Assembly (NCBI RefSeq): GCF_958445495.1
Contig: NZ_CAUCSQ010000001.1
Span: 124,001 to 188,000 of the forward strand
Source of the DNA: an uncultured Bacteroides sp.
Lineage (GTDB): Bacteria > Bacteroidota > Bacteroidia > Bacteroidales > Bacteroidaceae
Direction of reading: 5' to 3'
Length of the DNA stretch: 64,000 nt
In this document: positions 35,844-44,596 of the stretch, piece after piece
Layout of the letters: the number at the start of each line of letters is the position of its first letter
How positions within the stretch are numbered: the stretch's first letter is position 1
Position numbers and translations under genes: made by a program
Notes under the pieces: model-generated
Seen by the model: only the letters and a program-made list of their open reading frames with translations
Told to the model about the DNA's origin: nothing
Databases searched by the model: none

Positions 35844-36974
35844 ATGAATAAATTTACAATCTTGTTTCTTACGCTGCTCCTCGCATTGCCTATGGCGATG
35901 AGGGCAGATACCGCAAAAGAGAAGAGAGACGATACCAGGTATCTTTCAGGGGCTGTCCCGGAGGTAGACGGTAAAGTAGTGTTCTCCAAAGAATTCCAGA
36001 TTCCCGGAATGAGCCAGGCGCAAATCTACGACACAATCCTGAAATGGATGAATGAGCGTCTGAAAGAGAATAAGAATATCGAAAGCCGCGTTGTCTTTTC
36101 CGACGAAGCGAAAGGTACGATTGCCGGCGTGGGGGAAGAATGGATTGTATTCAGTTCCAGCGCCCTGTCATTAGACCGCACGTTAATCAACTACCAGCTT
36201 ACTGTTACCTGCAAGCCTGAGAACTGCCTGGTGGAACTGGAGAAAATCCGCTTTACTTACCGCGAGACGGAAAAGTATAAAGCGGAGGAGTGGATTACCG
36301 ACAAGTATGCGCTCAACAAGGCGAAGACCAAACTTGTACGCGGACTGGCAAAATGGCGCAGAAAAACGGTAGATTTCGCGGATGATATGTTTATGGATGT
36401 GGCAGTGGCGTTCGGAGCGCCGGATACCCGTCCTAAGACTGAGAAAAAGAAGAAAGAGGAAGAGCAGCAGAAACCGCCTGTCGTGGCTGCCGCCGGCCCG
36501 ATTGTTATCGGCCAGGGGGGAAAAGTCACCACTGCCGGTTCTACCCCTCAAACCGTTCCCGCCGCAACCCTGACTCCCGCCGTTCCGACAGGCAAGGCGT
36601 CGGCAGACATGCCCGGATATGTGGAAATCGACCTGAAACAGATTCCGGGAGAGGTATATGCGCTGATGGGAAGCGGGAAACTGGTTGTTTCCATCGGCAA
36701 GGATGAATTCAATATGACGAATATGACTGCCAATGCCGGCGGCGCACTGGGATACCAGTCCGGCAAAGCTGTCGCTTACTGCACGCTTTCCCCGGACCAG
36801 CCTTATGATGCGATAGAGAAAGCGGACAGTTATGTATTGAAGCTTTATGCTCCGGACCAAACGGTTCCACAAGCTGTTATCGAATGCAAGAAGTTATCTT
36901 CTCAAACGACTCCGCAGGCAGGCCAACCCCGCACTTATGTCGGCGAGATTGTAAAACTCTTAATGAAAAAATAA
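35844..36974 (+). CDS. DUF4468 domain secreted protein
   Basis: A 376-residue protein with signal peptide MNKFTILFLTLLLALPMAMR. Residues ~40-160 (FSKEFQIPGMSQAQIYDTIL; VFSDEAKGTIAGVGEEWIVF) match the DUF4468 TBP-like fold of Bacteroidetes. A basic stretch (EKKKKEEEQQKPP) and a Pro/Thr-rich linker then lead to a second small domain that repeats the fold loosely. Function unknown. The frame is open far upstream into the preceding gene, but the ATG at 35844 begins the signal peptide. Confidence 0.85.
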   Translation: MNKFTILFLTLLLALPMAMRADTAKEKRDDTRYLSGAVPEVDGKVVFSKEFQIPGMSQAQIYDTILKWMNERLKENKNIESRVVFSDEAKGTIAGVGEEWIVFSSSALSLDRTLINYQLTVTCKPENCLVELEKIRFTYRETEKYKAEEWITDKYALNKAKTKLVRGLAKWRRKTVDFADDMFMDVAVAFGAPDTRPKTEKKKKEEEQQKPPVVAAAGPIVIGQGGKVTTAGSTPQTVPAATLTPAVPTGKASADMPGYVEIDLKQIPGEVYALMGSGKLVVSIGKDEFNMTNMTANAGGALGYQSGKAVAYCTLSPDQPYDAIEKADSYVLKLYAPDQTVPQAVIECKKLSSQTTPQAGQPRTYVGEIVKLLMKK

Positions 36975-36988
36975 AGAAGATTGCAACT

Positions 36989-37366
36989 ATGGAAATTAAA
37001 AGCAGGTTCGACCATTTCAATATCAACGTAACTAACCTGGAACGCAGTATCGCTTTCTACGAAAAGGCGCTGGGTTTAAAGGAGCATCACAGGAAAGAGG
37101 CGTCTGACGGTTCGTTCGTCCTTGTTTACCTGACGGACAGCGAAACGGGATTCCTCCTGGAGCTGACATGGCTGAAAGACCATACGGCTCCTTATGAACT
37201 GGGGGAGAATGAAAGCCATCTCTGTTTCCGCGTGGCAGGCGACTATGAGGCCGTCAGGGCATATCACAAAGAAATGAATTGCGTGTGTTTCGAGAATACC
37301 GCTATGGGGCTTTATTTCATCAATGACCCGGATGATTACTGGATAGAGATACTTCCGCAGAAATAA
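36989..37366 (+). CDS. VOC family protein, lactoylglutathione lyase-like
   Basis: A 125-residue single glyoxalase-fold protein (FDHFNINVTNLERSIAFYEK, FLLELTWLKDH, HLCFRV, YFINDPDDYWIEIL). The His and Glu metal ligands expected for glyoxalase I appear at FDHFN, LLELT, SHLCF and WIEIL. It probably detoxifies methylglyoxal-type adducts or a related substrate. It starts 14 bp after the DUF4468 gene and ends at a strong hairpin. Confidence 0.9.
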   Translation: MEIKSRFDHFNINVTNLERSIAFYEKALGLKEHHRKEASDGSFVLVYLTDSETGFLLELTWLKDHTAPYELGENESHLCFRVAGDYEAVRAYHKEMNCVCFENTAMGLYFINDPDDYWIEILPQK

Positions 37367-37372
37367 ATGGTT

Positions 37373-37464
37373 GAGGCTGGCTAAAAAGGCCCGGTCACCG
37401 CTTATGCCGTTCCGAACCGACGGAAAGGAAAGGATAGCCGGATTACCGCTTTTTAGCCAGCCTC
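37373..37464 (+). terminator. Strong terminator of the MBL-DUF4468-VOC operon
   Basis: A perfect 15-bp stem, gaggctggctaaaaa (37373-37387) with tttttagccagcctc (37450-37464), has a 62-nt loop and is followed by a T-rich tract. Confidence 0.7.
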
Positions 37465-37561
37465 TGTTTTTTTATTCTTTTTATTCAAGGTATCCGGTGA
37501 CTTATTTCACGTTACTTGATATTTTACGCTACTTGATTTATTTTACGTTTCAGGGACTTTT

Positions 37562-37747
37562 CTATTTTTTATGCCGGTTGGCTCTTTTCTTCCGGATTTC
37601 GGCTTTCATCTTAGCGGCTCCCGAACCGTGTTGCCCGCGAATATAGGTCGCTTTCCTGGCTTTTGTCCTCACTCTTTCTTCTTCCTGGGGTTTATCTTTC
37701 TTTCCTTTAAAGACGATTCCCCCCATGATTGCATCTTCTATACTCAT
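37562..37747 (-). CDS. Small basic protein, conserved-looking, unknown function
   Basis: A 61-residue Lys/Arg-rich protein: MSIEDAIMGGIVFKGKKDKP, then a basic tail ending IRKKRANRHKK. There is no membrane segment. Support for being real comes from a TATCTTTG promoter element 36 bp upstream and the ATG start. The charge suggests nucleic-acid or ribosome contact, but that is inference. Confidence 0.6.
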   Translation of the reverse strand: MSIEDAIMGGIVFKGKKDKPQEEERVRTKARKATYIRGQHGSGAAKMKAEIRKKRANRHKK

Positions 37748-37782
37748 ACATGTATTTATTAAATCATTTATATTTCCGGCGG

Positions 37783-37790
37783 CAAAGATA
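37783..37790 (-). promoter_or_regulatory. Bacteroides -7 promoter element of the small basic protein
   Basis: TATCTTTG on the minus strand, 36 bp upstream of the ATG at 37747. Confidence 0.55.
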
Positions 37791-37878
37791 ATACAAAAAA
37801 TGAGATACCGAGCAAACCACAGAAATACAATTGAAAATTAATGATTTATGAGATTTATACAACCGATGTGAGTGCCAA

Positions 37879-38283
37879 TTGAAACCGACGGAAAGCCAAC
37901 TTGAACCGAAGTTACGTCACTATCCCGTTACCAAAATCCACGAGAAGAAACGACAAGGAAAAAGTAGGCAAACCGAAGCAAAATCGCCAATCTCACAGGT
38001 ATTTGCACTGGTAAGTAATGAAAAAACAAGAGGTATCATATCAATCGAAACAAAGACTGTCGTCGTACCGGACATGGAAGTGTGGCTGACGGCCGGGGAA
38101 ATCGCCGAACTGCTCCATGTACGGGGAATCTCGATTGAATCCGCCATACGGAAACTGAAAAAAGACGTGATAAGTCAAAATCGTTATATTGCCCGGCGGG
38201 GGCATTATCCGGTAGAATGTCCGGCGTTGAAAAAAATGCATGAGAAAATCGTCGCTTTCATGGAAAACCGGCAGTCTAATTAA
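37879..38283 (+). CDS. Putative small DNA-binding protein, start uncertain
   Basis: A 134-codon frame. The core IISIETKTVVVPDMEVWLTAGEIAELLHVRG followed by an HTH-like ISIESAIRKLKKDVI resembles the conserved start of small Bacteroides regulators associated with mobile elements (EKTVxVPxxGEVWMTxxEIADLF). The frame begins with TTG at 37879; the first in-frame ATG (within PDMEVW, 38074) would cut the conserved part. The ~45 residues before IISIE look unlike coding sequence. It may be a recently damaged gene or start at a non-ATG codon near 38010. Confidence 0.5.
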   Translation: MKPTESQLEPKLRHYPVTKIHEKKRQGKSRQTEAKSPISQVFALVSNEKTRGIISIETKTVVVPDMEVWLTAGEIAELLHVRGISIESAIRKLKKDVISQNRYIARRGHYPVECPALKKMHEKIVAFMENRQSN

Positions 38284-38394
38284 TAACTGTGGTATAGACA
38301 TGGGAACAGACGACATTTTCAGCCCTGCGTACCCGCCGAAGTCTTCCCGTCCCCCCCCTGAGTTGACGGGATTCACAATGGAAATCATTATCGA

Positions 38395-38445
38395 ATAAGG
38401 AATAAGGTTTGTGAAAATCAATACTTCAAAAACCTTATTCCTTAT
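38395..38445. terminator. Bidirectional terminator hairpin
   Basis: A perfect 16-bp stem, ataaggaataaggttt (38395-38410) with aaaccttattccttat (38430-38445), lies between the convergent small regulator and the efflux ATPase gene. Confidence 0.75.
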
Positions 38446-38464
38446 ATTAATTATTACGATGTGA

Positions 38465-39130
38465 CTATTTATCCACTATTTTGCCATCCAATAAGTAAAT
38501 GATTCGGTTGGCATAACCGGCATCTCTTTCTGAATGCGTGACCATTATGATAGTAGTTCCCTGTTCATTAAGCTGGCGGAGCAATGACATGACTTCAATG
38601 CCATTTGTCGAGTCCAAGTTGCCTGTCGGCTCATCCGCCAAAATCAAAGGACAATCCGTAACGATGGCACGAGCGATGGCTACTCGTTGTTGCTGTCCTC
38701 CTGACAGCTGTTGTGGAAAATGTCCGGCACGATGGACCATATTCATTTGCTTTAATACATTCATGACTTTTTGTTTCCGCTCAGCCTTCCGAATACCTAA
38801 ATAAACCAATGGTAATTCTACATTTTCAAATACGGTCAACTCATCTATCAGATTGAAACTTTGAAAGACAAAGCCGATATTTTTCTTGCGAAAATTACTC
38901 AACTGGCTCTCACTCATCTTGGTCATTTCTCTCTCATTGATAAAATATTTGCCGGAAGTAGGCGTGTCTAACGTTCCTAAAATATTCAGCAGGGTGGATT
39001 TACCACATCCGGATGGTCCCATGATAGCCACAAATTCACCTTGCTCAATCTCTAAATTTACATTATTCAATGCTCTGGTCTGCACATCTTCTGTGGTGAA
39101 GATCATGGAGAGATTCTCTGTTTTAATCAT
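38465..39130 (-). CDS. ABC transporter ATP-binding protein (MacB/LolD type)
   Basis: A 221-residue ATPase with Walker A GPSGCGKST, Q-loop FVFQSFNLIDELTVFENVEL, signature LSGGQQQR, Walker B PLILADEPTGNLDS and H-loop MVTHSERD. This is the MacB/LolD subclass, which drives mechanotransmission-type export. It is the last gene of the tolC-MFP-permease-ATPase operon, 18 bp after the permease. Confidence 0.96.
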   Translation of the reverse strand: MIKTENLSMIFTTEDVQTRALNNVNLEIEQGEFVAIMGPSGCGKSTLLNILGTLDTPTSGKYFINEREMTKMSESQLSNFRKKNIGFVFQSFNLIDELTVFENVELPLVYLGIRKAERKQKVMNVLKQMNMVHRAGHFPQQLSGGQQQRVAIARAIVTDCPLILADEPTGNLDSTNGIEVMSLLRQLNEQGTTIIMVTHSERDAGYANRIIYLLDGKIVDK

Positions 39131-39148
39131 ATCGTTAACTATTTTAAA

Positions 39149-41554
39149 TTACTCACTTCTTAAAATACGCATCGGTTTCAAGCGAATCACACGCCAAACT
39201 TGACGAACGACTGTTAATAAAGCAACACATATCATTAATACAAATGCTACTATATATCCCCACCAAGGCAATATGATATGGAAAGCATAAGTCTTGAGCC
39301 ATTCATCCATCAAAATGATGGAAATAGGTGTTCCCAATATTGTTGCCAATATTGTAAGCAGTATCAATTCTCGCGTTAAAACCATGAAAAGACTTCTTTT
39401 ATTAGCCCCTAAAACCTTTCTTATTCCAATTTCCCTCACACGGGCCATCGTGGAAAAGAGAGTCATAATCCACAGCCCTAAACAAGCTACAAATATTGCA
39501 AGTAATGACGCACAAGTGAAAATCCAACTGAAATTGCGGTCAGACTTATACAGTTCATCATTGTAATCACTCAACTTAAAATAAGAGAAAACCGCTGAGG
39601 GAAAATAAGCTTTGTATATTTGCTCTATTTCTGCAAGTCGTTTTGAATTAATCTCCGTCTTCACTTGAATAGAAATATACGGTGTGGCAATAAAAGGAAC
39701 ACGTTCTTTCATGAAGAACATAATCGGTTTATAAGGTTCGACAAGTGACTGTTGATGATAGTTTTTCACGACCCCGATCACCTCAAGCGGCTCTTCCAAG
39801 ACTTCCATTGCTAATTGTTTTCCTAAGGCTTTTTCGGGAGAAGAGTATCCAAGCAGCCGGGCAGCTTCTTCGTTCAGGACAACTTTGTTTAGCTCATTGC
39901 CATAATTTTCAGAAAAGCTGCGGCCACAAAGGAGTTCAGGAGAATACAAAGTCAAATAATCATAATCGACAGCAAACATTTGTATCAGTTTTATTTCTGA
40001 AATGTCGCTTCCATAAGGACGGTTCGTGAAATAATTTGCCACTTCCACACCCGGAACAGCACCGGATACGGCCACATGGCCTATATAGGATTCCTGTTCC
40101 AGTCTTTTCTTAAAGTTCATCATCTGCACGGACATGTTTTCCGTTAAAGCCGGATACTTCAATACTAATACACGGTCGAACATGGCAGAAGAAGTTTCCT
40201 GTTGCATGTAATGTATTTGCTTAATGACTACAAATGTCCCCGAAACCAGAATGAAAGAGGCGATGAATTGAATGACAATCAATAGCTTTCTTATTTTGTT
40301 ACCCTTCCGGCCATGTAATAGTTTTCCTCGCATAATATCCGAAGGCTTGATATAGGTAAGTAGAAACGACGGGTATAAACCGGTAAAAAGAATCCCGCAG
40401 ATGAATATCGCCAATACCATGCCCCAACATTCCCATGACTTGAATACGTCAAAGGCAAAATCCTGCCCCACCCAACGGGAAGCAACAGGTAACAAGACTT
40501 CTATCCACCCAAATGCTAAAACCAGTGCCAGCAAATTAAATAATCCGGATTCCAATAGCCCTTGTATAATAATTTGACGGCGAGAAGCCCCGAATACTTT
40601 ACGAAGTCCAAATTCCCTTCCTCTTTCCAAATAACGGGCGATAGTCAAGTTCAAGGCATTTACCCAACCAATTAGTAATAAGGCAACAGCCATAACGGAA
40701 AGAATATGAACGGCTGTCCTACTTCCTTTTTCCTCTTTCTCATAGGATTTACGAGGAGTCAAATGTATATCCTTTAAAGGAATCAGTTCGATCCTCCAAT
40801 CTTTATGCTTTAACGCAGCCGTCTTATACTTCTGCGATATGGAATGAAAAGCCTTTTCTATATCACGTGGATTTTTATCCGGTTCAAGGCGGATATAAGT
40901 ATATACACCATGAATATACCAAATGTCGCGCCGTGCTTCCGGAATAGAAGAATACGATAATAGAAAATCATAACGTAAATGAGAATTATACGGCATATCT
41001 GCAATTACTCCAGTAACTTCAAAATGCTGTTCTGAGGAAGGAGTTTTAAAAGTCAGGATTTTACCGATAGGATCACTCTCTGAAAAATAGCGATGAGCAG
41101 CGCTTTCTGTAATGATAACGGTATTGGGACGAACCAATTGTCCTTCTTTTTCCCCTTTAATGACAGGAAAATTGAACAAGTCGAAAAAGGAGGGCTCCGT
41201 ATAGCAATAATGTTCTTCTATAAACTGGCGGTCGTTATATGTCACCTCCTGTTCGCGGTCTTGTGCCGTTACCCTCACATATTGTTCGATTCCGGGAATC
41301 TCACGAAACATGACTGGAGCGTGGCCGAATGTCGTCGTCGCCCAATTGTCCGTCAATATATCCCCTTCATACAGGCGGCTTTCTACACGATAGGTTCGTT
41401 CGCCATCATGGAACGAGTCAAAACTTAATTCAAATCTCACATAAAACAGAATCAACAAGGCTGTACCGATACATACGGAAAGACCGAACACATTGAGAGC
41501 GGAAAGAGACTTCTTCGTTCGCTGGCTTTTAATAATCTGAGATAAATATTCCAT
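39149..41554 (-). CDS. ABC transporter permease with two FtsX-type halves (MacB-like)
   Basis: An ~800-residue inner-membrane protein: an N-terminal TM (about LNVFGLSVCIGTALLILFYV), a MacB-like periplasmic domain, three TMs, a second TM plus periplasmic domain (around 425-680), then three more TMs ending at RILRSE. Both FtsX signatures are visible (EFGLRKVFGASRRQIIIQGL and REIGIRKVLGANKRSLFMVL). The ATG at 41554 shares its A with the stop of the MFP gene (TAATG), so translation is coupled; a start at 41572 (MFKFTIMEYL) is possible. It probably expels a peptide, lipid or antibiotic. Confidence 0.93.
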   Translation of the reverse strand: MEYLSQIIKSQRTKKSLSALNVFGLSVCIGTALLILFYVRFELSFDSFHDGERTYRVESRLYEGDILTDNWATTTFGHAPVMFREIPGIEQYVRVTAQDREQEVTYNDRQFIEEHYCYTEPSFFDLFNFPVIKGEKEGQLVRPNTVIITESAAHRYFSESDPIGKILTFKTPSSEQHFEVTGVIADMPYNSHLRYDFLLSYSSIPEARRDIWYIHGVYTYIRLEPDKNPRDIEKAFHSISQKYKTAALKHKDWRIELIPLKDIHLTPRKSYEKEEKGSRTAVHILSVMAVALLLIGWVNALNLTIARYLERGREFGLRKVFGASRRQIIIQGLLESGLFNLLALVLAFGWIEVLLPVASRWVGQDFAFDVFKSWECWGMVLAIFICGILFTGLYPSFLLTYIKPSDIMRGKLLHGRKGNKIRKLLIVIQFIASFILVSGTFVVIKQIHYMQQETSSAMFDRVLVLKYPALTENMSVQMMNFKKRLEQESYIGHVAVSGAVPGVEVANYFTNRPYGSDISEIKLIQMFAVDYDYLTLYSPELLCGRSFSENYGNELNKVVLNEEAARLLGYSSPEKALGKQLAMEVLEEPLEVIGVVKNYHQQSLVEPYKPIMFFMKERVPFIATPYISIQVKTEINSKRLAEIEQIYKAYFPSAVFSYFKLSDYNDELYKSDRNFSWIFTCASLLAIFVACLGLWIMTLFSTMARVREIGIRKVLGANKRSLFMVLTRELILLTILATILGTPISIILMDEWLKTYAFHIILPWWGYIVAFVLMICVALLTVVRQVWRVIRLKPMRILRSE

Positions 41555-42825
41555 TATCGTAAATTTAAACATTCATTTTTACCGAATAAATCATATCCTG
41601 AAACAATGACTTTTTCTCCGGGATTCAAGCCGTCCAAGACTTCGTAATACAAAGGATTCTGCCGTCCCAAGCGTACTTGCCGCCGACGGGCAATCTTTTC
41701 TTCCTCATCCACCACATATATATATTCACCTCCACTTGACTGATAGAAACTTCCGCGCGGAACAAGAACTGCCTGTACCGGGTCGCCCAGTTGCAAATCC
41801 AAGTGGTAGGTCTGTCCGGAACGGATATTGACCGGCCTGTCGGAAACAAAATGCAGGTCGGTACGGAATTGACCATCCTGTACTTCCGGATATACTTTAG
41901 TCATTTTCATACCGTATTTTTTCCCTTCCCGTTCAAAATTAGCTAAGAGCCCGGGATGGATGCGTTCCACATAATGCTCGTCAATTTTAGCTTCCACTTT
42001 TAATTCCGGGGTAATGATTTGTCCAATACGTTCACCCTGGGATATGGATTGCCCTATCTGGGCTTCTATATTTCCCAATTGCCCGTCAACAGGGGCTTTT
42101 ATCTTCAAATTTTCCAAGCGTTCACGTACAAGCAAAAGGCTCTTCTTTATGTTCCGGATATTTTCATCCAAGCTTTGAAGCTGGTTGTCACGTAACCGGA
42201 TGTCCTGTTCGATTCTTTCATCCAAGACTTTGATTTGCTCGGATGCCGAGTTATAATCTTCTTGGGCTTGCAGGTAATCTTCGCGCGATAGCAAGTTCTT
42301 CCCATATAAACGTGAATACTGTTCATAGTGGCGTTTCTTTTGTACCAAATCCTTATTCAATGCAATGCGGTCTTGTTTCAAACGAAGATGCTCCTGCTCC
42401 ATATTCAGACGGGTATTGCGAAGCTCGTTTTCTTGATAGGCCAAGTTTGCCTCACTCTGTAAAATGCCAATATTTAACAGGGGATTACTGAGACGGATGA
42501 TCACATCTCCAGCTTTTACTTGCGCCCCTTCCTCTATCAGGCGTTCTTCCACACGTCCACCCTCTATGGCATCCAAATAAATAATATGGTCAGGAATGAC
42601 TTGTCCGACCACCCGGATGTAATCATTAAACTCTCCCTTTTGTACTGTGGAGATTGTCAGGCTGTCTTTGTTTACGTTCATGGAGGAAGAGGTGTCACAG
42701 AACACGAACCACACCAGGCCCATAAGAATGACTATCGAACCCGTTGTCATATAAACAAATTTCTTCGTAAACCGGGACTTCGGTTCGATTCTCGTATCCA
42801 TGCCGTCATAATCAATCTGCTTCAT
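41554..42825 (-). CDS. Efflux membrane fusion protein (HlyD/AcrA-like periplasmic adaptor)
   Basis: A 423-residue protein: one N-terminal TM (FVYMTTGSIVILMGLVWFVF), barrel-sandwich/lipoyl halves (VGQVIPDHIIYLDAIEGGRV; IKAPVDGQLGNIEAQIGQSI), a long alpha-helical hairpin coiled coil (about 130-245), and a C-terminal beta-barrel ending DLFGKNECLNLR. It bridges the permease with the TolC-type channel. It follows tolC by 31 bp. Confidence 0.94.
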   Translation of the reverse strand: MKQIDYDGMDTRIEPKSRFTKKFVYMTTGSIVILMGLVWFVFCDTSSSMNVNKDSLTISTVQKGEFNDYIRVVGQVIPDHIIYLDAIEGGRVEERLIEEGAQVKAGDVIIRLSNPLLNIGILQSEANLAYQENELRNTRLNMEQEHLRLKQDRIALNKDLVQKKRHYEQYSRLYGKNLLSREDYLQAQEDYNSASEQIKVLDERIEQDIRLRDNQLQSLDENIRNIKKSLLLVRERLENLKIKAPVDGQLGNIEAQIGQSISQGERIGQIITPELKVEAKIDEHYVERIHPGLLANFEREGKKYGMKMTKVYPEVQDGQFRTDLHFVSDRPVNIRSGQTYHLDLQLGDPVQAVLVPRGSFYQSSGGEYIYVVDEEEKIARRRQVRLGRQNPLYYEVLDGLNPGEKVIVSGYDLFGKNECLNLR

Positions 42826-42856
42826 CGTTGTTTCCTATTTTAATATCAAACTGTTA

Positions 42857-44209
42857 TTACAAAAATGTTCCCTCTTGATAGAACCGTATCATCCTTTTCT
42901 TCAGGTTATACTGCAACTTTGTACGTATTATCTCTGCCTTAGCCCGCATGTACCGGTTGCGCTTTTCCAACAATTCAAATACAGGTATCATGCTTTCCTT
43001 CCATTTTTCTTCACTTTCTTTCCATATAATGGAATCTGCACGGAGTTGTTCCTTTGCCAATCGGCATTCCTGGAATGCAGCCTGAAAAGAAAGATACGTG
43101 TCATGGATTTCTTTATAAAGCGACAAGCGTTGCTGTTCATTTTCATTCTGTACTTGTTGCAAACGAAGCTTTTCCTTCCTCACGGCTCCCATGCGGGACA
43201 ATCCATTAAACAGGGGTAAAGATACGCATACTCCAATATACTTGTTCATATTGTTGTTTAATTGCTCCCGAAGCGTGACAATATTTCCATAATTGTTTTT
43301 CTCTGTGTCATAATATCCCGTATTCAAGTTAAATTCCATACGGATTGACGGATAAAAAGCCCCATTGGCTATGGACAATGACTTGCGGGAAGTTTTTTCC
43401 TGCATTTCCATGATATGAAATTCCGGAAGAGTTGCTTCGGAGACGAAATAAAGCTCCTTTAAGCTCAAAGGACATGCGACCACTTCAATCTTCTCATCCG
43501 CCATGACAACAGACAATGTATCGGTATCTTTCATGTTCATGAGTTCCTTCAGGGACAATAGGGAAAGACAGCAACTGTTCGATTTCACGCTTTCTTGATA
43601 GACATCCGATTGTAAGCGGGCTTTCACTTCCTGCAAATCGGAAAGGGAACGCATTCCTAAGTCAACATACTCAATCATCTGTTTGGAATAGCATTCACTC
43701 AGTTTCCGTTGTTCAACAGCAAGTTTGTACATTTCCTTGTCGAAACAATAACGATAGAATGCTTCAAGAACTTCAAAAGCCAAATTGTTTTCTTCCACTT
43801 TGCTTGAAAGCACATTGATTCTTTTATTCAATTTATAAAACTGCAATTTATTGATACGCGAGAATCCTTCAAATATAGGCAAAGAAACAGTCAGACCGAT
43901 TGTACTTTCTAAAAAAGATTCAGAAGTATATTGGTTCGTTTGCGGGTCGATAGAACGTCCGAACCGCCTCCCCAACGCACCGGTGGTATTGATAGAAGGC
44001 AAGAAATCTCCATAAGCGGTTACCACATCTGTATGGGCAATCTTTGTATCCAATCGCTTATTTCGTATCCGGGGATTATGGTCAATGGCATATTTCATGC
44101 ACTCATCTTCCGTCCATCCGGACTGGGCTTTACTGATTTCAGGCACAATGGAAGAACAGATTGATAAAAGAATCAATAAACTTTGTTTGACTGATGTTTT
44201 AACATTCAT
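42857..44209 (-). CDS. TolC family outer-membrane efflux protein
   Basis: A 450-residue protein with a signal peptide (LLILLSICSSIVPEISKA) and two OEP repeats of long helices. Landmarks are WTEDECMKYAIDHNPRIRNK, LGRRFGRSIDPQTNQYTSES and YIGVCVSLPLFNGLSRMGAV. It forms the outer-membrane exit duct of the efflux system. It is the first gene of the operon, 48 bp downstream of the -12 element of a sigma-54-type promoter. Confidence 0.94.
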   Translation of the reverse strand: MNVKTSVKQSLLILLSICSSIVPEISKAQSGWTEDECMKYAIDHNPRIRNKRLDTKIAHTDVVTAYGDFLPSINTTGALGRRFGRSIDPQTNQYTSESFLESTIGLTVSLPIFEGFSRINKLQFYKLNKRINVLSSKVEENNLAFEVLEAFYRYCFDKEMYKLAVEQRKLSECYSKQMIEYVDLGMRSLSDLQEVKARLQSDVYQESVKSNSCCLSLLSLKELMNMKDTDTLSVVMADEKIEVVACPLSLKELYFVSEATLPEFHIMEMQEKTSRKSLSIANGAFYPSIRMEFNLNTGYYDTEKNNYGNIVTLREQLNNNMNKYIGVCVSLPLFNGLSRMGAVRKEKLRLQQVQNENEQQRLSLYKEIHDTYLSFQAAFQECRLAKEQLRADSIIWKESEEKWKESMIPVFELLEKRNRYMRAKAEIIRTKLQYNLKKRMIRFYQEGTFL

Positions 44210-44246
44210 ACCAGTTACTTTATATCATTATATATGCTTTTTATTA

Positions 44247-44262
44247 TACAAACCGTGTGCCA
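44247..44262 (-). promoter_or_regulatory. Sigma-54 (-24/-12) promoter of the efflux operon
   Basis: TGGCACACGGTTTGTA on the minus strand matches TGGCAC-N5-TTGC with one change at -12. The GG is at the -24 position and TTG at -12, with correct spacing. It sits 37 bp or more upstream of the tolC ATG and opposite an NtrC-type activator gene. Confidence 0.75.
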
Positions 44263-44316
44263 GCAGCATAAACAACTAATAACAAGAGTATTATAAAATA
44301 AGCACAAGAGAAAACG

Positions 44317-44353
44317 TCCATTTTATTGACGATTCAATATCCATCTTTTTGAC
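44317..44353 (-). promoter_or_regulatory. Two candidate enhancer sites for the NtrC-type regulator
   Basis: Two direct repeats on the plus strand, tccattttattgac (44317-44330) and tccatctttttgac (44340-44353), lie 23 bp apart, each part of an imperfect dyad (gtccattttattgac). They lie about 55-95 bp upstream of the -24 element, the usual place for enhancer-binding proteins. Confidence 0.5.
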
Positions 44354-44596
44354 ATTGCTTCGGATTGTTCCTGCCTGCTCCTTCCTATGCTTCATAAATG
44401 CCGGAAAAACCACATTGCAATGGAACTCCAATTCCAAAGCAGCAAGAGTGGGGAAATTTCAGTCCCGCCAATGCTTGGTTTACTACTATGAAAACAGGGT
44501 AAGGAATATTATAAAAAGCCGAATGTGTCAAATAATTAGACGTTTTTTTGCCGGGTATCTATAAAACCGATACCTTTACTCCTCAAAAAAAAGACT

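Noticed and set aside
37371..37646. Plus-strand frame starting in the terminator stem
   Set aside because: It begins within the hairpin after the VOC gene and is antisense to the small basic protein gene, which has a proper promoter.
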